From: Caldifarciminota bacterium
GTDB lineage: Bacteria; Hydrothermota; Tepidihabitantia; SM23-42; JAOAFX01
Assembly: GCA_026416055.1 (NCBI GenBank)
Contig: JAOAFX010000002.1
Location: 1-52,901, forward strand
Direction: 5' to 3'
DNA length: 52,901 nt
The stretch's first letter is position 1, and every line of letters starts with the position of its first letter. Of the stretch, positions 10,489-19,442 are shown one piece after another. The translations under genes were made by a program, and so were the position numbers. The notes under the pieces are model-generated. The model had not been told where the DNA came from, did no database searches, and saw nothing but the letters and a program-made list of their open reading frames with translations.

Positions 10489-11966
10489 TAAAAAAAGATA
10501 TCTTTGTCAGCGTGGCAACGACTGAGACAAGGATTGCGGTGCTGGAAAATGACACTTTGATTGAATTCCATGTTGACCGACCAGATCAGATAAGTCTGGT
10601 TGGAAATATTTATAAGGCAAGGGTGCTCAATCTCATGACCGGACTGAAGGCGGCATTCGTTGACATAGGAATGGAAAAAAATGGATTCCTGCCGCTGGAT
10701 GAAATTCCATTTAAGGAATTTTCTGAAATGTTTGAGAACGAAGATATTGAAATTGAAGAGGAATTCAAGACCGAGGGTGTGAAATTAAAAGAAAATCAAG
10801 AGATAATAATACAGATTACAAAAGATTCCTACGGTGTAAAAGGACCAAGGGTCACATCATACATTTCCATTCCTGGAAGATATGTGGTTTTGCTCCTCAA
10901 TGCAAAAAATATCGGTGTCTCACGAAAGATTCACCACCGTCATGAACGAGAACAACTGGCACGCCTTGCCCGTGAGATAAGACCGCCGGGAATGGGATTG
11001 ATCATCCGCACTGCTGCAGCCACAGCCCGTCCTGAAGAGATTCAAAGAGAAGTTCAGTACTTAAAATCAATGTGGGAAAAAAGTTTAAAACTGGCAGAAA
11101 CCGAGCCTGCACCCTGTCTCATCTATGCAGAACCCAGCCCCCTGATAAAGATCGTACGCGACCTTTTCAATCAGGAGGTAAGGAATCTATATGTTGATGA
11201 TGAAACCAGATATCGTGAAATAATTGATTACCTGAACAATGTCTCACCCCGTATGCGATCCCGTGTGAAATTATACAGAGATCCCGAACCCCTCTTTTTT
11301 AAATTTGGAATTGAAGAGCAATTAAAGACCATCTTCGAACGCAAAGTCTGGCTTCCGAGTGGTGGATACATCGTTCTTGACCACACTGAGGCATTCCTTG
11401 CAATAGATGTAAATACTGGTAAATCATCAAAGGAAAGGCAGGCGGAAAAACTTGCTCTTTCGACAAATCTTGAGGCAATCCGGGAGATAGCGCGTCAGCT
11501 GCGCCTGCGTGATATCGGTGGGCTGGTCGTCGTTGATTTGATTGACATGGAAAAGAAAGAAAATATAGATAGAGTTGTCCGTGAGTTTAAATCCTTAATT
11601 CGTAATGACCGTGCACGTTATAAGATTGGTGAAGTTAGTGAATTTGGCCTATTCCAGTTCACCCGTGAGCGTTCGCGTACCAGTCTGACCTATTCATTAA
11701 GCGAGGTATGCCCTGTCTGTAAAGGCCGTGGCCGGGTGATATCAAAGATGAGTGTCATCAGTGATATTGAACGCTGGTTTTTCAATAATGCCCGCTCGAT
11801 AAAAAACAAAATTGTAGAATTACAGGTTTCTCCACGCATTGCCGATTTCCTTACAACCCGTGGCTCAGATATCCTGGCAAAATTCTCCAAAGATTCCAAT
11901 CTCATATTGAAAATAAAACCCGATTACACAATGGCAGAAGATGATTTCAAGGTCTCGGTGGTATGA
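10485..11966 (+). CDS. rng: Ribonuclease E/G family protein
   Basis: S1-like N-terminus; VDVNTGKSS and GGLVVVDLIDM catalytic motifs; CPVCKGRGRV. Confidence 0.95.
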   Translation: MIKKDIFVSVATTETRIAVLENDTLIEFHVDRPDQISLVGNIYKARVLNLMTGLKAAFVDIGMEKNGFLPLDEIPFKEFSEMFENEDIEIEEEFKTEGVKLKENQEIIIQITKDSYGVKGPRVTSYISIPGRYVVLLLNAKNIGVSRKIHHRHEREQLARLAREIRPPGMGLIIRTAAATARPEEIQREVQYLKSMWEKSLKLAETEPAPCLIYAEPSPLIKIVRDLFNQEVRNLYVDDETRYREIIDYLNNVSPRMRSRVKLYRDPEPLFFKFGIEEQLKTIFERKVWLPSGGYIVLDHTEAFLAIDVNTGKSSKERQAEKLALSTNLEAIREIARQLRLRDIGGLVVVDLIDMEKKENIDRVVREFKSLIRNDRARYKIGEVSEFGLFQFTRERSRTSLTYSLSEVCPVCKGRGRVISKMSVISDIERWFFNNARSIKNKIVELQVSPRIADFLTTRGSDILAKFSKDSNLILKIKPDYTMAEDDFKVSVV

Positions 11967-13867
11967 AGAAATTTAACTTTTATACAGAAGTTCCAGAATG
12001 GGTCTGGAATGAATTGCAAAAACTTTCCCGGCTCTGTCGTGGCGATATTTTAAAGATGACGACGATTGCAGGTTCAGGACATCCCGGCGGCTCAATGTCT
12101 TCAATCGATATATATCTCACCGTCCTGTACTTTGCAAATATCTCCCCTGAGAATTACGATAAACCAGAAAGGGACCGGATGGTGGTCAGCCATGGTCACA
12201 CCTCACCCGGTCTGTATTCAGCCCTGGCAAGGCTCGGATTCTTTGATCTAAAAGATCTGCTGGTAGGCTTCAGGAAGGTTGACAGCCCGTTTGAAGGCCA
12301 TATTGAAAGGCATGTGCCTGGTGTAGAGTGGACTACAGGTAATCTCGGGCAGGGGCTTTCAGCAGGATGTGGATTTGCTCTTGCTGCTCGCTTGAAAAAT
12401 TTAAATTATCAAACCTTTGTCATCATGAGCGATGCCGAGCAGGCAAAAGGACAGGTCGGTGAGGCAAGGCGTTTTGCAAAAAAGTTTAATCTAAATGATA
12501 TCACAGTGCTGATTGATTATAACCATTTCCAGATTTCGGGTCGGGTGGAAGAGATAATGCCTGTGAATATCAAAGAGAATTATCTAGCTGATGGCTGGAA
12601 AGTCCTTGAAATTTCTGGACATGATCACAGGGCAATTTTTGAAGCGATAAAGCTTGCCATTTCTGATAAAACGAGTCCCTATGCAATAATATGTGAAACG
12701 ACGATTGGCAAGGGTGTATCATTCATGGAGAATAATGCCAGATTCCATGGACAGTCACTTACCCGGGAGGAATGCAATCGTGCCTTAAAGGAGCTTGGTC
12801 TTGAAGATGATATTGATGAAATATTAAAAAACGCCAGCAAGACGATAAAATCATACCGGAGAAAAGAAATACCGCAGGTGATGATTAATACTGGAAGACC
12901 GAAGCTGTATAAAGAAACGATTGACCCGAGAGTTGTATTTGGCGATGTGCTCGAAGAAATTGCAAAATTAAATCGACCAAATACGATTGCGGTATTCGAT
13001 TGTGACCTCACTGAATCGGTGAAGACAAATAAATTTGCAAAAATCTGCCCTCAAAACTTCTTTGAGGCAGGTGTCAGTGAACATACGACTGCAACCATCG
13101 CGGGTGCCCTATCAATAAATGGCATCCTGACTATCTGGGGCGATTTTGGTGTCTTTGGTATTGATGAAGTCTATAATCAGCTCCGTCTCAATGATATAAA
13201 TAACACAAATTTGAAAATCTTTGCTACCCATCTCGGTTATAATGTAGGTCCTGATGGTAAAACACATCACTGTATTGATTATCTTGGTTTATTGAGAAAT
13301 CTCTTCGGCTTTAGAGTGGTAATTCCCGCAGATCCGAACCAGACCGACCATATCGTCCGTTATGTCCTGAAACAATCCGGCAACTGGGTAATTGGTGTGG
13401 GAAGAACAAAATTACCTGTGATAAAGGATGAAGGTGGTAGAATCTTTTTCGATGAAAATTATCAATTTGAATACGGGAAGGTCGATTTGTTAAGAAACGG
13501 AACAGATGCCGCCATCTTCACAATGGGTCCAATGGTCTTTCGGGCAATTGCAGCACATGAAGAATTAAAAAAATCAGGTATAAAGATCAAAATTTACAAT
13601 GTATCTTCACCATTCGCAATTGATAAAAAGATTATAGAAGAGGCTGCGAAGACCGGGTTTGTAATCACCTATGAAGACCACATCGTCCATTCAGGAATTG
13701 GTAGTATCATTGCCCAGATAATTGCTGGGGAAAAAATAACCACAAATTTTGTAAAAATGGGGATTGAACAATATGGAGGTTCAGACGAGCCAGATGCATT
13801 ATACAAAAAATATTCTCTTGATACATTGAACTTGGTTCAGATAGTGAAAAAATTTTTAAAAAAGTAG
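11963..13867 (+). CDS. tkt: Transketolase (full-length, single chain)
   Basis: SGHPGGSMSS, TGNLGQGLSAGCGFALAARL, DYNHFQISG, C-terminal pyrimidine-binding and transketolase-C domains. Confidence 0.92.
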   Translation: MKKFNFYTEVPEWVWNELQKLSRLCRGDILKMTTIAGSGHPGGSMSSIDIYLTVLYFANISPENYDKPERDRMVVSHGHTSPGLYSALARLGFFDLKDLLVGFRKVDSPFEGHIERHVPGVEWTTGNLGQGLSAGCGFALAARLKNLNYQTFVIMSDAEQAKGQVGEARRFAKKFNLNDITVLIDYNHFQISGRVEEIMPVNIKENYLADGWKVLEISGHDHRAIFEAIKLAISDKTSPYAIICETTIGKGVSFMENNARFHGQSLTREECNRALKELGLEDDIDEILKNASKTIKSYRRKEIPQVMINTGRPKLYKETIDPRVVFGDVLEEIAKLNRPNTIAVFDCDLTESVKTNKFAKICPQNFFEAGVSEHTTATIAGALSINGILTIWGDFGVFGIDEVYNQLRLNDINNTNLKIFATHLGYNVGPDGKTHHCIDYLGLLRNLFGFRVVIPADPNQTDHIVRYVLKQSGNWVIGVGRTKLPVIKDEGGRIFFDENYQFEYGKVDLLRNGTDAAIFTMGPMVFRAIAAHEELKKSGIKIKIYNVSSPFAIDKKIIEEAAKTGFVITYEDHIVHSGIGSIIAQIIAGEKITTNFVKMGIEQYGGSDEPDALYKKYSLDTLNLVQIVKKFLKK

Positions 13868-13868
13868 A

Positions 13869-14828
13869 TTAGTAAATCTTACTAATCCTACCTGCGAATA
13901 ATCGCAGAGAATTCAAAATTGCATCAATCTTCAATCGGGCGGTTCTTGAAGACTCAAATGCACCGCTATCAGTACAAAAGTGGCAATGGCGGCTTAAATT
14001 TTTTAAAATTTGATATTCACTGCGGTTTAATACTTCAGCGAGATTTTCCTTATAAACATTACCGATGACTCTGCCTGTAATACAATTCTTCAAAAAGCCA
14101 GCATTATCAATTGTGATCGAAATATCATGGGCACGGCAGGAATAATAAAAATTCCCGCTCATCGCCGAAGTTAGATATCTTTTTGAATTACCAACCGGGT
14201 ACCCCATTTCCTTCATTCTCAAAATTCGCCTGAATGCATCTCTTGCGGTTTCTTTGCTTATAAGCATTTTGCCTGAAGGGTACTCAAAGAAGATTACGGC
14301 ATTATATTGCCGGGCGAGGTCAATAGTTTTCAAGCATTCCGGATAAGAGAAATCAGATACAACTGTATTTATCATAATTCTTTTACATCTTTGATGACCG
14401 ATGCCATCGATTATTCTCTGATACAATCCATCAATACCCCTTATTTCATCAAGCTTCTTTCCCGGCGCATCAATTGAGACGATTAAGAAGTCAAGATAAT
14501 CGGTTACTGCTACTTTTTCACTCAGTAAATAGCCATTGGTGATGAGCCCGGTTTTAAAACCAAGCTTTTTAATCTCTTTAACAATTTCGAGGATATCTTC
14601 CCTGAGAAGAGGTTCACCTCCCCAGAGGGTTGTAGCATAAAAACCAAGATTACGTGCCTGCCGGTAAAAATTTATTATTCCGGTAAAACCACCATCGGGC
14701 ATGGTATTGCGCCATTTACATGTCAAACAGCGACAATTACACCTGCCGGTGATGAGATGGGAAATAAAGAATGGTTTTCTTGCCAGCGCCCGGGACAATG
14801 CATGTATGAAAACCGGAAAATTTTTCAT
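13869..14828 (-). CDS. Radical SAM protein with SPASM-like C-terminal Cys cluster
   Basis: ITGRCNCRCLTCKW (CxxxCxxC), TLWGGEPLLREDI, C-terminal CITGRVIGNVYKENL...CHFC. Confidence 0.88.
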   Translation of the reverse strand: MKNFPVFIHALSRALARKPFFISHLITGRCNCRCLTCKWRNTMPDGGFTGIINFYRQARNLGFYATTLWGGEPLLREDILEIVKEIKKLGFKTGLITNGYLLSEKVAVTDYLDFLIVSIDAPGKKLDEIRGIDGLYQRIIDGIGHQRCKRIMINTVVSDFSYPECLKTIDLARQYNAVIFFEYPSGKMLISKETARDAFRRILRMKEMGYPVGNSKRYLTSAMSGNFYYSCRAHDISITIDNAGFLKNCITGRVIGNVYKENLAEVLNRSEYQILKNLSRHCHFCTDSGAFESSRTARLKIDAILNSLRLFAGRISKIY

Positions 14829-14835
14829 CTTACTT

Positions 14836-14863
14836 ATTTTACCATTAAGACATAAAGTGTCAA
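14836..14863 (-). promoter_or_regulatory. Promoter of radical SAM gene
   Basis: -35 TTGACA (14858-14863), 16-bp spacer, -10 TAAAAT (14836-14841), 7 nt before ATG. Confidence 0.7.
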
Positions 14864-15314
14864 GCGAGTAATTTCCTGACTTCTCTCCAATTTTTAAGTT
14901 TAATTGTTTTTTGTTTTTTTCAGCAGGAGCGACTTCCCGGTCCCAATAATATTTATGCCCAATTAATCAGAGCAACTTCCAAACCGATAATACCCTCAAT
15001 CCCCTTTTTTAATGGAGGGAAGTATGAAATAATAGTTCATTAAACTAAAAATGTCCAGCCAATATTCTTTTTTATCCTTCAATACCTATACACCAAAAAA
15101 TTAATGATAATCTTGATTTTTCAATTCATAAAAAGCGGGAAGGAGTCAGAGTAATTTCAATGAGGTGCTAAAAAATCCAAAGGTGTTTCATCTGATTGTA
15201 AAACTGGCAGAAATCACATTAAATATAATTTTGATGAAGATAAAATAAAGGATAGTGCCTTCTCTCAAAAAACCAGAACCATTGCGATGAACAGTTAGAC
15301 AATCAGATTTAATC

Positions 15315-15340
15315 ATTTGACAATTAGACAATTGTCAAAT
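15315..15340. repeat. Perfect inverted repeat ATTTGACAATT-AGAC-AATTGTCAAAT
   Basis: 11-bp perfect stem read directly from sequence. Confidence 0.9.
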
Positions 15341-15468
15341 CGTAAAATGGAAAAGCAATATACTTAAAAGTGGGGGAATTTATGTAATTATTACCGACCT
15401 GAGTCTAATCAAATTTTCTTCACATCAATGCATCTATTCTATCTTCTCAGATTTTGAAGCAAATAAAT

Positions 15469-16617
15469 TTACAAGCCTTGATATGCATGATACACAAATG
15501 ACCCTGGATAAAACCGCGAGGTCACCTTTACTTTAGTCGGACTGATATATTCGTATTGGGTGCTTGACTTTAGTTCATTGTTTTTGTCATATTCTTCTAC
15601 AATAATCAACCGATTCTGCTCATCGTATCCAAAAACTTCTGTGGTTCGGATACCAGATTCAGCATGGTTTATGATTATGACTCTGCTTATCCTCCCGCGC
15701 TCATCATATTGATAATCATGTTCTTTAAACAGCACACAGTTCTCAAAATAGATTTTATTGTCCTGACCCATGGGTTTTCTAATTCGGTCCCGGAAATCAA
15801 AATATTTGACTATTCTATTATTTCCATCTATCTCGTATTTACCAATCCTTTTAACAGTCATCTTTTGTATGTCTATATACCTCATAGTTACTCGCTTATT
15901 ATCCGGCTCATAAATCCATTCCGTAAAAGAATTTACAACCACTCCACCCCAGGGTGTCCCGGAATAGTATTCATGCTTTATCAAAAGTCCATCCGGATTA
16001 AATTCGTATCTTTTACCCCAGTTAATAATACCATCAATATCCACCTCAGCCATCTCAATAAGTTTATATCCTTCTCTATAAAATAAATGCTCATCACCCA
16101 AGTTGTCATAAACAGAAAATGAATAAGGATTCAGAATATATAGATCTAATGGTGATAAAGGTATCTTTCTAAAAATCTTTATCATCCCATTGGTTTTGAA
16201 AATCAAGGTATTATCAGAAATTTTATTGCTGGCTATTGTTTTTTGGACATCGGTGATTTCTATTATATTTTCTTCTTCCAGAAATGGTAATATTACACTC
16301 TTTTCTGTTTCTGTCTCCTCTCTGTTAAATGAAACATCGAAATTTATTTCAGAAGTTAGATATCCACGGCCATCATAAACTTTCACCTTGAGCAGGTCTC
16401 CATCTTTGCCATAGTACACCCTTACGCACCCTTTTCCTCTGGTTTCTTCTTTATTCAAACACCTGCCCAGAAATTTTATGAAATAATACCTTATGAAATC
16501 TTCTTTTGTTTTGATATCCTTTAGACCACCAGAGAGTGCTTGAAGCCAGAGATTACTCAGTTCATCTGGATTATTTATAAATTCAAAGGTTTCAATCTTC
16601 GCAAATTCTTTCCGCAC
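15469..16617 (-). CDS. Hypothetical protein with YD/RHS-like short repeats
   Basis: Long ORF with GTG start, SD GGGAGG and a consensus promoter; repeats such as YDERGRISRVIIINH and YDEQNRLIIVEEYDKNNEL. Confidence 0.75.
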   Translation of the reverse strand: MRKEFAKIETFEFINNPDELSNLWLQALSGGLKDIKTKEDFIRYYFIKFLGRCLNKEETRGKGCVRVYYGKDGDLLKVKVYDGRGYLTSEINFDVSFNREETETEKSVILPFLEEENIIEITDVQKTIASNKISDNTLIFKTNGMIKIFRKIPLSPLDLYILNPYSFSVYDNLGDEHLFYREGYKLIEMAEVDIDGIINWGKRYEFNPDGLLIKHEYYSGTPWGGVVVNSFTEWIYEPDNKRVTMRYIDIQKMTVKRIGKYEIDGNNRIVKYFDFRDRIRKPMGQDNKIYFENCVLFKEHDYQYDERGRISRVIIINHAESGIRTTEVFGYDEQNRLIIVEEYDKNNELKSSTQYEYISPTKVKVTSRFYPGSFVYHAYQGL

Positions 16618-16634
16618 AAGACCTCCCTTTTTAC

Positions 16635-16662
16635 ATTATAGCAAAAAAATGTTGTCCGTCAA
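16635..16662 (-). promoter_or_regulatory. Promoter of hypothetical gene
   Basis: -35 TTGACG (16657-16662), 16-bp spacer, -10 TATAAT (16635-16640). Confidence 0.8.
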
Positions 16663-17062
16663 GGTTCTACTTGCTAAACCAGGCAAATGTCTGGAACCAG
16701 TTTGTGTTCCTGATTGTGCGTATTCTAATTCAGCCACAATGCATTCCAATTCTAATTGAGTGCATTAGCTTGCCAATGCAATAAAAAAAGCAGTTTTTTC
16801 ATCATTTAACAATTTTCAAAACGTAAAATGGAAATTTGCTGTAAAATATTATTTTTATATTCAATCAATTGACGAAATACCGCAGTAACCGGTCGGAGTA
16901 CTGAAAGAAGAATGGGTAGGAAATTATTAAAAATAGCAATCGGATAACAGGCGAAAAATCCCGAAAGTGAAATAAAATCAAATATTGACACTTTTCAAAG
17001 AAGATTCAACTCCAAAATATGCTATTTATGATGGTATGCCATTATCAAAAGCGATAAAACCA

Positions 17063-17189
17063 TTCGTCCAGATGAAGATTGAGTATAAAAACTTATGAAA
17101 TTTCGAAATATTTTGATTATTTAAAATTGTTAATATTAAAAAAACCTTCATCCAACTGAAGTCTGACGCTAAAAACTTACGAAATTTCA
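17063..17189. repeat. Two ungapped 43-nt imperfect direct repeats (17063-17105 and 17147-17189)
   Basis: TTCGTCCAGATGAAGATTGAGTATAAAAACTTATGAAATTTCG vs TTCATCCAACTGAAGTCTGACGCTAAAAACTTACGAAATTTCA, about 77% identical. Confidence 0.8.
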
Positions 17190-17207
17190 TAAGAAAGTCA
17201 TTTTTGA

Positions 17208-17228
17208 ACCCTGAAACAAGTTCAGGGT
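17208..17228. repeat. Palindromic element ACCCTGAAACAAGTTCAGGGT
   Basis: 8-bp stem, 5-nt loop; translates as HPELVSG on the reverse strand. Confidence 0.85.
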
Positions 17229-17271
17229 GGACAAAAAATAGGGGTATTGAGTAAAAATTGCATTTACCCCC

Positions 17272-17299
17272 TTGACAGGGTGAAAAATCCGTATATATT
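17272..17299 (+). promoter_or_regulatory. Promoter upstream of GxxExxY gene
   Basis: -35 TTGACA (17272-17277), 16-bp spacer, -10 TATATT (17294-17299). Confidence 0.7.
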
Positions 17300-17339
17300 A
17301 AGGGCAGAAACATGGGGCTTTTTTATTTTTTTGACAAAG

Positions 17340-17355
17340 TTCCGAAATTTCGGAA
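17340..17355. promoter_or_regulatory. Perfect palindrome TTCCGAAATTTCGGAA, candidate operator
   Basis: 16-nt perfect dyad between promoter and ORF. Confidence 0.5.
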
Positions 17356-17432
17356 ATTTTTATTTTTAAGGATGTGAAGGCTGGAAAGAATAAGGGTTAA
17401 AAATGCACCTTAAGAGGTGAAGGGAGGTAAAT

Positions 17433-17849
17433 ATGAAACCCTTAACCTTAAAAGAAGAGGTTAAAAGGATGGCAAAGGAAATATATGCCACCTTAGGTGC
17501 AGGATATGAGGAAGGGATATATCACCGCGCATTTGAGGTTGAATTAAGATTAAAAGGTATAAATTATGAAAGCGAAAAACCGGTTGAGGTAGTTTATAAG
17601 GGTCATAGCCTCGGGGTTCTTTTTGCTGATCTTTATGTCTGGCAGGGTAATGAAAAAGTACTTATTGAACTGAAAGCAGGCAAGGAACCTATAGGGGGTA
17701 AATATCAGAAAAAGCCAAATTCGGTAAAAGAAGTAGCCCAGGTAAGTAATTATTATAAACTACTGGAACTACCTGAAGAAACAGGGATATTGCTTATAAA
17801 TTTTCCTTTTCCAGGGACATCGGAAGCCGAAATAGTTGAAGTGAGATGA
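17433..17849 (+). CDS. GxxExxY family protein (PD-(D/E)xK-like fold)
   Basis: GAGYEEGIYHRAFEVEL; FADLYVWQGNEKVLIELKA catalytic-like motif; GILLINFPFPG. Confidence 0.9.
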   Translation: MKPLTLKEEVKRMAKEIYATLGAGYEEGIYHRAFEVELRLKGINYESEKPVEVVYKGHSLGVLFADLYVWQGNEKVLIELKAGKEPIGGKYQKKPNSVKEVAQVSNYYKLLELPEETGILLINFPFPGTSEAEIVEVR

Positions 17850-17903
17850 TTCTGAACTAAATAATTTTATGCTTTTTCAGCATAATGATTTAAAGGAGGT
17901 TTT

Positions 17904-19370
17904 ATGAAACCTGAAGATTTAAATAAAAAATACATGGAGTGTGCCTATCGGCTCTATCAGTTATTTGAGATGAAAAAGGATATGATGCGCAGGTATCCAG
18001 CTGAAATTGAGGAAATTTTTTATGGAAAAACGAGTATATTGAATAAAAAGGAACTTAATAAAATAGATACTGCGATAAAATCTGTGAGAAAGGCTTTATT
18101 GCGTATTGCCAGACATGCAGGGCAAATGGGTGTCGACATACCTGTAGAGAAAATAGTTAAAAAATATGAATTAGGTTCAGAAGAAAGGGATATTCTTCTG
18201 GCTATGTTTTTTAAGGAACTTGAAATGGGTAGGTTTGAGATCACAGGTCGGGAATTATTGATATTTCTCGGTTATGAGCCTTTTCAGTTTATTGAAAAGA
18301 GCAAGATCTTAGAGGGATTATTAAAGAAAAATATTATTGAGTGTGAGTTTACACATCCGTTTGAAGGTCTTCTCCTCAAGGCTGAATTTGCCCTCGCTTT
18401 GAATATATTTAAAGATATTACAGGAAAAGAGATTATCGAAACTGATACCGAAGTTTCTCACCTGCACAGAGGATTCACAAAGTTTATACCCGGAGAGTAC
18501 AGAAATAAAAAGAGAAAAGAAAGCAAATTTTTGAATGTCTATGAACCAGTTCTGACATTTGAAAACCTTGTGCTTGAACCTGAAAAATTAAAGGCAATTG
18601 AAAGGGCAGTCTTTCAGGCAAAGAATCTGAATCAAATTTTTGAAGAATGGGGGTTGAATCAAACAATAAAATATGGCAAAGGAACGGTTATGCTATTTTA
18701 TGGTCCACCAGGGACAGGCAAGACTGCAACGAGCGAAGCGATTGCCCATAGACTCGGTAAGAAAATCGGGATGGTAAATTATGAGAATGTTCTCGGTTGC
18801 TGGGTTGGTGAATCTGAAAAGAATCTTGTTCTGGCATTTGAAGAAGCAAAAAGGGAAGACTGCGTTTTAGTGTTTGATGAGGCAGATGCTTTATTTGCTA
18901 AAAGGTTTTATGAGACCTACAGCACAGACCGGATGCACAATTATATGACAAATATACTGATGAAAGAGCTGGAGAGGTTTGATGGTGTGGTGATTTTGAC
19001 CACGAATCGCGAGGTCGTCATAGATGAGGCATTTGACCGCAGGATAATATTGAAATTAAAATTTGAAATGCCTTCACCTGAGGAAAGGGCAAAAATATGG
19101 CGGAAGCTGATTCCGGAGAAAGTGCCCCTTGCCAGTGATGTTGATTTTGAAAGGCTGGGAAGATATTATGAGTTGAGTGGTGGCGAGATAAAGAATGCAA
19201 TATTGAATGCGGTTATGGAATGTGCTTACCAGGGTGAGAGATATTTGAAGATGGAGTTACTTGAAGAATTTGCACAGAAGGAAACAGAGAAATTAAAAGG
19301 CAGGAATGGCAAATCGGTAGGGTTTAATGTAGGAACTACATTGTGTCGCCGGGTAGATTTAAGCGGATGA
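17904..19370 (+). CDS. AAA+ ATPase with a helical N-terminal domain
   Basis: Walker A GPPGTGKT, Walker B CVLVFDEADAL, sensor TTNR, Arg finger region FDRR. Confidence 0.93.
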   Translation: MKPEDLNKKYMECAYRLYQLFEMKKDMMRRYPAEIEEIFYGKTSILNKKELNKIDTAIKSVRKALLRIARHAGQMGVDIPVEKIVKKYELGSEERDILLAMFFKELEMGRFEITGRELLIFLGYEPFQFIEKSKILEGLLKKNIIECEFTHPFEGLLLKAEFALALNIFKDITGKEIIETDTEVSHLHRGFTKFIPGEYRNKKRKESKFLNVYEPVLTFENLVLEPEKLKAIERAVFQAKNLNQIFEEWGLNQTIKYGKGTVMLFYGPPGTGKTATSEAIAHRLGKKIGMVNYENVLGCWVGESEKNLVLAFEEAKREDCVLVFDEADALFAKRFYETYSTDRMHNYMTNILMKELERFDGVVILTTNREVVIDEAFDRRIILKLKFEMPSPEERAKIWRKLIPEKVPLASDVDFERLGRYYELSGGEIKNAILNAVMECAYQGERYLKMELLEEFAQKETEKLKGRNGKSVGFNVGTTLCRRVDLSG

Positions 19371-19415
19371 AAACTAATGCAAATGGATACAGCAATACTA
19401 TCTGATGATGTTAAT

Positions 19416-19436
19416 GGGCGGGGCTTTGCCCCGCCC
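19416..19436. terminator. GC-rich hairpin between convergent AAA ATPase and pfkA
   Basis: GGGCGGGGC-TTT-GCCCCGCCC; no strong U tract, so may be a repeat element instead. Confidence 0.5.
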
Positions 19437-19442
19437 GTGTAA

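Noticed and set aside
14880-15300. Possible decayed coding gene or IS remnant
   Set aside because: No frame longer than a few dozen codons with recognisable motifs; cannot be supported by eye
15664-16086. 140-aa plus-strand ORF
   Set aside because: Antisense to the better supported 382-aa ORF with promoter and SD
17026-17313. 95-aa minus-strand ORF
   Set aside because: Consists of the 43-nt repeats and the HPELVSG palindrome; spurious translation of repeats
19416-19436. Strong intrinsic terminator
   Set aside because: Hairpin is strong but lacks a clear U tract on either side; kept only as a low-confidence feature
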